From Podaxis mareebaensis (Eukaryota > Basidiomycota > Agaricomycetes > Agaricales > Agaricaceae): a stretch of 64,000 nt of DNA. Both the position numbers and the translations under genes were made by a program. The DNA lies in the NCBI GenBank assembly GCA_018524725.1, contig JAEUWP010000364.1:35134-99133 (forward strand). The letters run 5' to 3'. The notes below the pieces were generated by a model that saw nothing but the letters and a program-made list of their open reading frames with translations, made no database searches and was not told the origin of the DNA. How positions within the stretch are numbered: position 1 is the stretch's first letter; each line of letters begins with the position of its first letter. Shown piece by piece: positions 37,221-49,014 of this stretch.

Positions 37221-40200
37221 TCGCTTGTTCCTTCCGTCTCAATGATTTTGAACCAATAGGTGTGTGGTGTACTTCCATTTACAAATTTTCAAGTGTCAAT
37301 TTTCTGTTCCTAAATATATCAGTCCAAGGCATGAACGTTACTCTTTCTGTCTTTTCTGTTGCAGCTAGTGAGGTTTGCCTATGTCAGATGATCCAGGGTC
37401 ACCTTTTCTTCAATCTTTTTTTTTTTCACTTCTTTGCCTCCCTTACTCCTTGCGGATCAGTCTAGAGCTGCTCGGCACGTGTATACACAAGCAGCTAACC
37501 TGATCTTTCATTTTTGTTTCGCTCTCTTAGGTATATTGAACACCCGTCGCTCTCATCATCGCGCTTAACAATTCATGATTCGCGGCATAGCGAACACCGG
37601 CTGGTATATCGATCTCCGGCTCTTTGACCTTGACTTCTCTTTGTTTGACCCGCGCCAACCTTGTACAACCCCCCCCCAAACCCCAAACCCCAACACTCCC
37701 ACCACCGAACTCTTGGCCTCTATTGGTCCCGACCGAATCCTTACTTGGATTGTTCCACACTTCTCGTCGACCTTCAAAAACATGCTTCTTCTTTTGGTCT
37801 CCCCGAGCGCCACCTTTCCCTCCGCACTTGGCATCTCCAGAAATCCAAGATCAAAAATCAATATCAAAACTGAAACAAAAGAGTGAAAGTGAAAAGATAT
37901 TTTACGTGTTATTTGCTATTTTTGTTGTGTTTTATTCGCCCCTGTTGGGCATCCGGTGTATATTTTTCTGTGCTAACACCGATCAAACAAAAATTTTTAT
38001 GTATATATGATTACTTATTTGTTGCAGAGCTTGATGTAATGTTGCGGTGCTCGTCGTATGATATCTATCATAATATTTGAGCTTGTGTACGATGGGGCCT
38101 CTTTGTTATCCCCTTGTGTGAGTCTGGTCAATTCGGAGGGTGGGACTGCATGTGGGGAGGCTGACGAAAGACCAACGCAGAGGGAATAACAAAATTATTT
38201 GATCTATGTGAAAGACCTTCAAGTCAGTGAAGCCATAAATAGCAGACTGAGGGTTATCATCTCTACTCCTGAGCCACAACCACCGTAACAACTGGACCAA
38301 TGCCAAGCTAATGGGAGAAGAACTTTCGTCGTTTAGGCAGGTACTGGGAACTGTCCAGCGCAGGCAAAGATTACTCGACGATTCTGCTTCACCCAACCAG
38401 AACGCACTAAGTACATATAGCGTTATGGGGTGTTGGCATAATTATCGAGGTCCTTCTGACGTTACGACTGATCAAGCTCACCGAGCCAATCGTCAAAGAT
38501 CTTTAAATATTCAGTGTGCGACTCATGACTCACGGGAGATGTGTCGGACCACACGTTGAAAGCCTGAAGATTTGCCCGGAAATAGACGTCTGAGTGGATA
38601 ATTAACTCGCACATTTCAGGAGGCTTCCACTGACGTATCTGAACGGGACGCATCATGCGTATAGGCACACCGAAGAAATAGAAAGATGAAAAAGAGGCTT
38701 GAAGACGATCTCATCTAGTCTCTACCTAAATTTAAGTATTTTGTTTATGTTTGTTTTAAGTAGTCGATCCTGGCTTGGCGTGAACGCGTGAACAGGAATA
38801 CATCTTAAGCAGAAGACGATTAAGTTGGCACTATTTCAACGGCATTGGCTTGCGAAACGGCGCCTTCGGGGCCACCGCTCCCACAACGGTCCTTTGACAC
38901 CTCCTGACCAAAAGCCGAAGGCTGTTGTCCCACCTCGCTACTGAAATTAAGTCAAGAGCACATGGGTGCGGGGTCAGTGGCTGTCATCTCTATGAGACTT
39001 CTGACAGAAGCCGGGCTTCTGGAGAAATGGGTTAATGGCGCCTGCACGCCGGTGCATTTTTGGGCAAGTTAAATACACCAAAAATAGTGTTTCGCACGCA
39101 TGCAGTCGAGCATATATGCATTGACATTAGGCGAGTGCTGGATACAATTTTAGTTTTGATTCTCGAATGTTAATCCTTGGGGAGAATGGACATTGGAAGT
39201 ACGCGAGTAACTGCGTACCCCGGGCCTAGCTCTTCCGAAAATCCGGCAGCATCAGGCTATCCCTGTTTTAAGGGAGTACAGCGGATGACATGTGGAGAAG
39301 GTTGAGATCATGTTTGGGAGTAGAAGCTGCAATTCCTCATGGCCTTCTTTTGCCACCAGGGTACGCCATTGGGTATACTGATCTCACCATTTTCCGTAAT
39401 AGATAAAGCTAAGAGAACCAGCAACTCCACGGTATAACAACTTGCTTCGTAAATCGATTCCGAGTCGAGATCGTTTTGGGAGTATCAAGAATAAAACTCG
39501 CCTACCTGACCGTGACTCAAACCAGTGTAGGACTACTGGCTTCGGAAAGGGAAAGTAAGCTGTAGCCGCCTTATCAATTATACACACATTACACCGTTTG
39601 GCTGTAGTACGGAGTTTGGTGTAGTAGTTTGTCCCGGCTTATAGATGCGTTCGAGGTTGCAATGGCGGCGAGTATAGAGTGACCTCCATACATAGACTTC
39701 GGTAGTCTCCTCATGGAAGCATTTGCAGAGAGTTGAGATAGAGTCTGCCGCCAAAACAAGGAAAGGAGCAGTAGTTGCCACGCTTCCGTGCCAGACTTTG
39801 AAGCTGGGAGCTAACAGAGAGCGAGACACAATTCCTTAGTCGTCTTTGCATTCGTCTACCAAGTATAATCATACCAGTGTCTCAGGTGCCGCGTGTTCAT
39901 TGTCCCATATTCATAGTGTCTATCCCGCGGATTGCATCTGCGGGCACTATATGCTTTTTATAGAACGCGGGCCTGCAAAGGGACTCGTAGGAAAAACGAT
40001 CGTCTCATTCACACTTACACCTTCGTTTGTTCCCAGCAATCCGACCCTCCACAAAGCTGAGTTGCTACTCGGCTGCTGTAGTGACGAAGTACACAGGCGG
40101 CCTTGAGAGTGAAGCTCCTCACTGGCAAGTTGACGGGACATGAAAAAAAAAACGCATTTATATTATTTGGTGTATTCTGAGTAAAAGAATATTTTCGGAA

Positions 40201-42467
40201 GTATCCACACTAGGCTCTGAGGAGAAGGGGAAAATTCTGCTTATGACTGATGCAAACTGGATCACGCAATATCGTTCATTCAACGGGTAAAACGTACTAT
40301 GGTCACAGCCTCCGGGCTGTCGGCCGCGTGTGGGCTTTCGGTATCTGCATATTATTGGCCTGCGTCGGGACTTCGTGCTTGCAATGTTACCGATCGAGGT
40401 TTGACAACATCCGTAGTGCAGCTCCAACTCGAGTTTCAATGTGTGCACAGGGGCATTGAGGAGAACATGGATCATTGCGTGCGAGCTGTATGGGGAAGTC
40501 CTGCCTAGGATTGGATAGTGTGTCATGTTCCTTGGTACTGCGGTGATGATCATGCCATGAATGCGAGATGATGAATGCGACCGCTTGGCAGCAGACTTTA
40601 AGCGAACATGATTTGTCTGTTATGATTATCATTACATTCCCAATGCCATAGCTTTAGCGGGTCTCTGCGTGAAAATCATACTAAAGCAAGGGGGAAGGAT
40701 CTAGGAGGGCTGGCGTATGGGGCGGCTATTCAGAGCGGCTACGCTAGGTTGGTTAGACTCGTTCGATATCGGGTACGCATTTAATTGACGTATGGCGTCC
40801 CATGTCACTGTTGGACCATGTTACGTCGGGTATGAAATGATTTCCTAACCTGACCAATATCTGGATCTTTAACAGCGTGTCCGTCGGATTTTTTTAAAAA
40901 AATTTACTTGGTTTTTTTTTTTTTTTCCGCCGATGGCTACCCGTAGGAATATAAGCATTAACTGGCATACATGATGTTTGCATATCCATTTTCTGAAGTG
41001 GATATGCAATTGATCATGAGCCTGAAGTGGGTGCGCTGCATTAGAACGAAATGGGATACCATGTCAGGTATTTAGGTACCCGAAAATGGGGATAGCAGAC
41101 CGAGATCAAGCTTAAGGTTAAGCGTCGGCCGGCGTCGAGGGATCGTATCATGACATTGTCAGATTAAATGTTGGAGTAGTTTGGACTCCAGTAACCGAGT
41201 GTGGAATGGCAATAGAGTCTGGTGCCAATTGGCAAGAGTGAACAGCTCCTGGCAAGGGGGGTTAAGACGGAAGATGATGCTATTCCCAGATAAACTGAGC
41301 GTGGGAAGCAGCGCCCTGCTGTTAGAGAATCACCAGCCCACAATATCAAGGTATTTGGATCAGGGGGTGTTGCTATTGAGACCTGTTCCAATCCGAAGCG
41401 TTTGGCTTGCAAAAAAAAAATGATAGATGCAGTCACCGTCACTTGCGAGGCATTGCAGTGCTGGGTTGCACAAAGCAATATCATGTCATGCGTGTGAGGC
41501 CCTTTGGTACCTCCTTACGGACAATTGGATGCTCACTCTGAAGATCTGAAGCCTGGAGTTCCGTTAGACTAAAAGTGTAGCGTGCTGGAATATTCCGAAA
41601 GGTGGAACCACTTTAGGACTACTGGGATGTGGGATGGGGGTCAGGTGAGGGAGCTTAACGCCTTCCGAGAATTAATGTATGTAAATGGAGCGAACGTTCT
41701 GGGGCGATAGAGACTGCCGCACATGGCGGAAGGCTAATGGGAAATAGAGTTCGCGCCTTGTGTTTGTACTTCCCCGGATTCGTTGGCTTCCCCGCGAAGT
41801 GCCACGTTCTATATAATCTGATCCTGAGACGTCAATAATGCTGGGAGGAGTTGTACAGATGGGGTAGGGCACTACGGAGACCCGCGACTTGGATAATTTG
41901 GGAGTGCTTGGGACTATCGGACTATCAGAGAAATCTGGCTGTCTATCGATGGGTACGGAGATACTGGTGACGCCAGCTGCCGACTAAAACTGCCTTGCCT
42001 CGCGAGCTAGGGGGATAATGCAGGGAGTGATTAGGTGACGGTGTCACAGCAGCGGTCAAGTGATCAGGGGCCACTTACCTAATCACACACGTGTGGACCC
42101 AGGCGGCTGGACCGCCGCCGGGCCGGGGTCACGCGGGTGAGGTTGTTGATATTCCGAATATATTTTATTTTCCTGCTTTCTGGTCTTTTCTGTCTCTCTC
42201 TCCTCCACGCAGTCCTCACCGACGAGCAGACATTGCCAACGTCGAGGCAGTCACTCTGCACGACGTTCAACCGTCTGCGCAGCAAGCAGCACCGCAGCCT
42301 GCTTCACTTCCGTGGCCTGTCATATCTCCCCACGGACCTCCGGACCTATAACACTACGGAGCCCGTCTTGTGTGTCTTATCCTCACCCTGCTGTCCATGC
42401 TACTCATTCTGTCCTAGACACGCAGCATCTAATAACTCCCTGGTCTTCCGCCATAATTCACGCTGGA
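37221..42467. other. 5.2-kb gene-poor gap
   Basis: The first 900 bases, rich in T and C, are probably the 3' region of the Sfp1-like gene. Open frames at 37575-37886 (plus) and 37565-37867 (minus) are low-complexity mirror frames. Further on there is a T-rich run near 40890-40926 and a perfect 11-bp hairpin at 40978-41009. The last several hundred bases are the promoter and leader of the next gene. No other gene is recognised. Confidence 0.5.
40978..41009. repeat. perfect 11-bp inverted repeat with 10-nt loop
   Basis: TTGCATATCCA (40978-40988), a 10-base spacer, then TGGATATGCAA (40999-41009). It is isolated in a gene-free area and about 60 bp downstream of a long T tract. Could be a folded RNA element or a chance palindrome. 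Confidence 0.5.
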
Positions 42468-45400
42468 ATGTCATCACCGTTTCCTGGGCCAGTGCTTGCA
42501 GTTGCTGCAGATGTCATTAGGCACCTTGAAGGAGAGGAGGCACTTCCCCTCCTTTGGGCCCGTCAGTACCATCCTTGTCATGTCGAATTTCCCGTCAATC
42601 TCATACGCCATTCTAGTCTTCACAAAATGTAAAGAGTCGCTGAAAGATGGCCGTCGACTTGAGAATATATCCTGGCGTCTTTGGTACAGGTCGATGACCG
42701 TCCCTGGTCTGGGACCTTGTGATGTTCCTACAACGACGACGTTGGTAGTAAAGAAGGTGTCTCTCAGCGAGGTGTATCGCCCACCCACCCCGGAGGAAAT
42801 GCCTCAACCGCCGCCCATCACCTGTGATACCACGTCAAATGTCCCGTTGTCCCCGCAGGGTAAGTCTTATTTCAAAGGCATCGAATGCATAGTGCGGGCT
42901 CGCATGATCGCATAATCCATTTTTAAACCACATGCGCTGATATTTGTCGATCCGATCCCAGGTATAACACATCGAACAAACTCTTCCCCTCTGCTTGAGC
43001 AGAACAAGAGTCCTACGCCGCTATCTCCTGCCCCCTCCCTCTCTCCCTCCCTCTCGCGGAAACCGTCTTGTCGCAGAAATGGCCTAGGTAAGGGCTCAAA
43101 TCCCGTTAGCGTGGGCAAGGTTCTTTGTGAATTGTTGCCTACTGCCACTGTCCCGTCATTATCATCCCTTACCCCTGTTCCCAATGCCTCTTCGACCCTG
43201 TCGACCTTCGTATTCTCTCCAACACAGACTGGTGACCCCCGAGCTCCACCCTCAATTTCTGTGCCTTTATCAAGCCCGCTGTCCCACCTAACTACAAACC
43301 TCCCGACTATGACTGCGCCGACCAAGCAGGATTCCTCTGCGTCGGCATCTTTACCTACACCTGAGGTTGAGCACGTCCAGCGCGGGTGCTCCTTTGTTCC
43401 GGCCTTATCAATGCATTCAGACACCAATACTCTCCCCGCAACTGTGCCGGTTATCACAGCAAATCACTCGTCTCCCCTCGAAAACTCTAATGAATCAGCA
43501 CCCGACAACCACGATCATACCGAGACTCTCCCCCCACCTCCACGATTAGTAGTTGTGAATCCAACACCAAATCCCACTCCACACCCAACCCCTCCAGCGA
43601 CACCTGTTTTACATCCTCCTATCGTGAGCCATATGCAACAGCAAGATGACACGGACTCAACACCCTCTGCACCGTTGTTATGTGTTCCCGGCCAAGATGC
43701 GCTAGTTCGGGCGCAAGCGCGCGTCAAAAGCAACCAAATGAGCTCAAAACTGCGGCTGCTAGTTCATGACGCCGGCGACGTGGAGGACAAGCGATTGACC
43801 TCTGACGTGAACTCGGTGTATAATCCGATAAAGGAATCCAGTATGCAATTGGAAGGTACGTTCCACATCGGTTCGGACGTTGCCCTCCATCAAAAATCTT
43901 CTATCTCTGTTTATGAATGCTATGGAAGGTGCTGATACGTTGACACTAGTCCCAGCTCCTGTTACATCTCCTGCCTGCGAAGACTCCAAGTGTGCTGTCA
44001 ACCCGAACCGGCACTCAATATCGTCCGATATCACTACGAGCAGTAGTTCTCAGCAATCACCGTCTTCCACTCCCTCGGATTGCAGCAAGACAACGTCCGC
44101 TACTACAATATCAGAGCCTTTCCAGTACACACTCCTTGAAAAGCGCCTTACATCACCAGCGCCTCCTCATCCAGTTTCTGTAAATCTCGATACCGGTTTA
44201 TCGCCGACAGCCCCGTCGTATGACCCTCAATTCACTTCAACTCCAGCTTCGACGTCGCCAACATCTAAGAGGCGGAAGGATAGGGCAGCTCCCGAGTCTC
44301 CAGCTGGCAGAGCTTCTTCAGCTTCTTCGACTTCGAGGGGCCCTGAATCTGTGCCGTCAAATAAAGGGTCTTCTCCGTCTACGCGTCCACCTAACTCTGC
44401 GTGCAAGGGTAACAGTGGTGGAGTGGGAGGGTCTGGTCGGAGCAAAGTACGGCGAGAAGGATCGACAACGTCAATGAAGAGTAGAAGCCGCAGCCGGACA
44501 AGAGAAAATACCAGTGCGGCGCTAAATCCATTGGTCATGACAAGGGCAATCTCCGGAAAAGGAGCGGGTGGGAGAGCGCCGAGAGGACGAACTGTGGGTG
44601 TGATCAGAATGACGCGGGGCAAGGCATTGTTACGGAAGCAGAGTATGAACGAAGCGGCGAAGGAGAGTGCCGAGGAGCTAAAGCGTGCTACAATGTTTAA
44701 CATTGGTTCCGGTTCTGACGAGGGGAGTCATGCGGGGTCGAAGAGCACGGGGAGTGGATCTGAGGTGAATGCGAAGCAGGATGGTGCGCTGCCGCTATCA
44801 GGCCAACATCGACAGGTGGAGAAGGAAGCTACGGGGTTATCGAGGAAGGTGAAGGATCTCCCGCCACTTGCGCCTGTTGTTCGAAAGGAGGTGAAGATGC
44901 AGTCGCCGCGGAGAAGCCAGTTGAATGGCCAGGTGCCGGAGGTAGTAACGCCCATGGACCAGGAGAGAGGGAAAGGCAAGGGAAAGGAGAGAGCCAAGAG
45001 TCCAGTAACGAAGGCGTCGGCGGTACCGTCTCGTGTAGAGGCCACTATCGCCGATCCCCTATTACCAGGATCAGCCCGCCGCCAGATTGTCATCACCAGC
45101 GATTCGGAGGACTTCGAGACGGAGACGGATTCCTGCACTGACATTGAGAGTGCGGATGCACATCCCAGCACTTCTCAGCAATGTCTCCAAGCCCAACTCC
45201 AACTCCCCCAGCGACAAAAGCAGCAACAGCTCCAAGAACAACAGCAGCCACAACAACAATTCCGACCCCAACTCCCTCTCACTCGTACTCAGTCACATAA
45301 TATTCCGCGCAACTTCAAACAGCACACACGCATCCAGCATCGGTTGGCAGAACAACGAGCGGCCGAGGATCAGAAGTGGAAAGCGGAGCTGTTTGTCAAG

Positions 45401-46465
45401 TTGCCCAAGTCGTCTTTCCAGGATCTTGCTGAGGCGGCGAGGACAAGAAGCGCTGGTCTGCTCACGCAGTTACTGAACCCTGATCCACAACGACTTCCCT
45501 TGGACCATCCCTATCGTCGTGGGTTTAGCTCCGGGATGATCCAGCCTCTCCGGCCGTTTACCCCACTTGTGCCAGTAGAGCAGCAGCATGTCCGCCAGCA
45601 GCAACCTGCCCCAGCCGCAGACACATCTCAACTTCCTCCTCAGCCTCCGCCCGTGGCACCCGTTCCTCAAGCCAATCAGGCTGGTCAGGCTGGTCAGCAC
45701 AGTCGACAGGCTAGCCGGACATATCAACTTCCTAAGCGTTTGGCCGCTCTGACCAATCCTTCTGTCGGTGCAGCTGCTAAGACACCTGTGGCAACTGCGG
45801 TGATGTCGGACATCCGTGTTGGTAGCATCAGTGGGACGAAGCAGGTCACGACAGGTGGCATCAGCATCAATGGAAGCGCGGGCAAGTATAAACCCAAGGC
45901 ACGACCCCCTGAGACGGTGTTGGAGGACACGAGTGATAGCGAGAATGACGATAACCAGTTGGATTTGCCGAAGAGCGTGGCACAGGAGAAGTTGAAGGCG
46001 TTGTTGGAGGCAAAGAACTTGAAGAAATCGGCTCAGCATGCTCAACAGCCGAGTTACGATCATAACGCTGGTGCTGGTATCAATGGTGTATATCAGGTTC
46101 CTAGTCAACCGGTTGAACCGATTTCTATCCCCCCGCCGAGATTGCTTTATCCCTATAACTTGCCACCACCGAACCCACCCACTACGCCGCGTACGACAAG
46201 ACGGAAGATGTTGACGGTTGAGATTCCGGAGAGTTTGAGGAGGAATCTGTTGTGGGAAAGGCAGGTCAGTCAAGCGCACCCGAGGGGTTTGAGGAGGTCG
46301 GCGAGCCACAGTGATGTGAAGGGGTGGCACATACCAAACGTCGTGAAATTGACGCCAAAGGGAGCGAGGCCTAGCGAACAGAAGGAGTCGAAGGAGGAAA
46401 AACGAGCGAGGTTTTTAGCGCGGACCAGGAGTTGGGCGTACGAGTATCATGTTGTTGGATGGTGA
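42468..46465 (+). CDS. large disordered regulator with AreA-N/GATA-like and DUF3295-like ends
   Basis: Exons 42468-42561, 42617-42859, 42962-43855 and 43929-46465 join into 1255 residues. The N-terminal segment WALFTKCKESLKDGRRLEN then ISWRLWYR (residues about 30-56) matches the fungal GATA-like domain seen at the N-terminus of AreA-type nitrogen regulators. The C-terminus RRKMLTVEIPESLRRNLLWERQ (around 1167-1187) matches the DUF3295 end found in Mks1-like fungal proteins. Between them the chain is disordered: Ser/Pro/Thr-rich tracts, basic SRSRSR-type clusters near 44490, a glutamine-rich stretch near 45190-45270, and acidic ITSDSEDFETETDS and LEDTSDSENDD segments. No GATA zinc finger is present, so direct DNA binding is not supported. 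A role in nutrient or TOR-type signalling is suggested only by the family. The start is the first ATG before the domain. Confidence 0.82.
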
Positions 46466-49014
46466 AGCTTGAAGAAAGACTAGCCTTCTCCGTGTTTCTA
46501 CCCTCCCCTCCTCCCAACACCGTACATCCCCCCGTTTATTATGCCATTCGGACTATTTTCTTCCCTTTCTTTTTGGTTACATTGGTTCCTTATTTTTTTC
46601 ATGCGTATGATTTCTCGTTTTCGGTTCTCGTATATTCCATGTTTTCCTCATTCTCGTCGACATCTCTCGTGCAATACTTCATTCATGTCCTCGTCCTCCG
46701 TCCACCTCATCCACATAACCTGCATTGTCGTATGATATTCTTGCCTTTTATCTCCGCCTCTTCATGATCGTCGTCGTCAATCAAATTGTTTTTCGAGTTG
46801 CTTCCTCAGTATTTGCCTCTTTCCTGTTCTTTACTTTATCTTCTCCTTTTCCTCGTTGCGGATTAAACAGATACTACAACACTGAACCCCTTGACTTCCG
46901 TCTTTTCTCTTTTTCTTGGCGCCACCCTCGCCATTCCGTTTCATGTTCTGTTGTGCTTGGGTAGGATCTCCCGCATTTTTTCTTGGTTCCTTTTCTACCA
47001 CCAGCAGTCGTATTTCTCTTGGTGTAGTGTATTTGTGATCACTCTCTATCGTTCCAGTGCCAGCATACTGTCAATGCGCTTCATCATGTTTTCCGTTTTC
47101 CTCTTCGTATTAGTACAGAAGTTATCAGCGAATGTTAGTCATTACATCGATTAGTCGTCCAGTGAATTCAATGTTACGCATTACCTCTTGATGAGCATTT
47201 GAAAGGAATTCGCGCAAGTGCGTTTTTAACTTGCTTCCTTTTGAGAGTAGGGTTGTTCAGGAAGCGGAGTCACTTTTTTGATGGTTCTCAGATCCCTTCG
47301 ACCGAGTCGGTTTGCTATTTGTGCAGGCGGACCCTGTCGGAAACAAGGGTGAGTAATTTGGGTTCCAACAGTTCCGACGACTAAGGCCATCAATTGTGCT
47401 CTTGCGATTAGTCAGTGCAAGGCAGGCAAAACGCCTTTGGACATCTGAATTCTAGAACGGGAAGGGCAGATACGTCGAAGCTCCAACTCTGGATCCCGAG
47501 GTAATCCTAAGGACCCAGGGACGGTCCATTGCAGACCTGGACATCGGGCCACATTTCCTCGAGCATTCCTGTTTGGTATAGAGACTTCAAGTCTTAATAT
47601 CTTCAGCTTAAATCCGACCGGCGACTAGTTCGACGACGAAAATGGCCGATCAAAACCAGGACATCCATCATATTCTACTAGCCCGAGCTCTCAGCAAAGA
47701 CCGTTGCCTTGGAATGTATGTGTATCTACTTATTTTCCAGAACACGTAAATTTGAGTCTTGACGTGCCTATAAAAAGCACTCCAGAGAATGACGCAAAAA
47801 GAAATGTCAAAAGCATCATCATCGGAAAGATGCGCTCATTATGGCCACTCTGACTCCATCCCAAGGCTCCCTTCTGGGAGGGATGAACCACATAAACTTT
47901 CTAGCGGCGGATCTAAGGAGCTGTAGCCAAAACAAAGGAAAGAAGAGTTTGAGACCGCGATCGGTATCCAGTAATTGCGCCGACAAAAGGACTTGATAAC
48001 AGCGGCGGTACATAATATTGGTGAACATAAATAGCACGTTATGCACATCAGAATGACGGATTCCTATACGTAGGCGGGCTGCACCCTCAGTGACCGTTCT
48101 TTCCAAACAAGGTTAGAATCTTCGTCACCGGCAGTGAATTCGACCGAGGCACCTGCCTTACAGTAGTATACTGTAGTCATCCAATTACGGTCGTCTTTCT
48201 CTTAGCCGATGGCTCTCCCTCGGAGACTCCGTGTACGCCCTGATCTATCAATTATGGAGGAGTACGTATGAATTATGGTCCTGTTTCTTCTCTTGTTCTG
48301 TGTGAAGTCCTGCCTACTTTCTGAACATGAAGAGCATGAAAGGTTGAAGTCATGATAATACGGCCTAGCGGTTTCTGACTTTGGGCAAATAAGAACAGAT
48401 GCAGGTTTATTAGACCTACAGGAGTCCACTGTGTGTTTGCGACAAGGCCGGAGGCTCGATGAGTAGCAGCCACTGGCCGTTTTATGACCAGCGTTCCAGA
48501 GAAAATCCTTGTGTCGTCTTAGGACGGCATCCGTACAGGGGATGCTGGAGTATGTTGGAGATCGCAGAATCGGGTCGTGCTTTTAAACGTTGCCACAGGG
48601 GGATTCACGCACTATGCTTGGAAGCGTACCATAACTTCATAAGAATAAGCGTCACGGTTCTGCGGCTGCAGCTGGACATATTGGAACCAGAACTGGAGAT
48701 CCTCGCACCACAGAATCAGACGGTGCTCTACTTTTAGTGTTATGGTTCGGGATGGAAGGGATACCGCACCGCCTTTAAGCCTTATGGTACTCGGCCGCTA
48801 CCTTCACACGGTTGTTATTGAACCCCCGGGTGGCGTAGGATGACAATGGGAAGAGCAACTAGCAATTGATGCATGCACAACTGGACCGACTGGTCACTGC
48901 ACCCGCCTAACGGATCACGTACCTGGTCCGCTGGGGGGACGACACGTGACTGAGCTTAGTCACAGAAATTGTGCGTCATTCTGGGGACGAAATTGCAGAA
49001 GGCTCAGGACAGCG
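46466..49014. other. gap with pyrimidine-rich 3' region
   Basis: 46466-47160 is strongly T/C-rich and reads as open frames only because of that bias; it is probably the 3' region of the preceding gene. 47160-49014 has no recognised gene. A short ATG frame at 47641 (MADQNQDIHHILLARAL) stops after a few dozen codons. The end must contain the Lon promoter. Confidence 0.5.

Noticed and set aside
44227..46330. Several long minus-strand frames opposite the large disordered regulator
   Set aside because: They mirror low-complexity codons of a 2.5-kb exon. The plus frame carries the recognisable domains.
46432..47154. Plus-strand frames rich in Phe, Ser and Leu after the regulator gene
   Set aside because: They arise from a T/C-rich untranslated region. 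The Phe/Leu/Ser bias looks like membrane segments but has no family support.
48946..49014. Upstream in-frame ATG for Lon
   Set aside because: It would place 23 residues before a good mitochondrial presequence; the ATG at 49015 gives a normal N-terminus.
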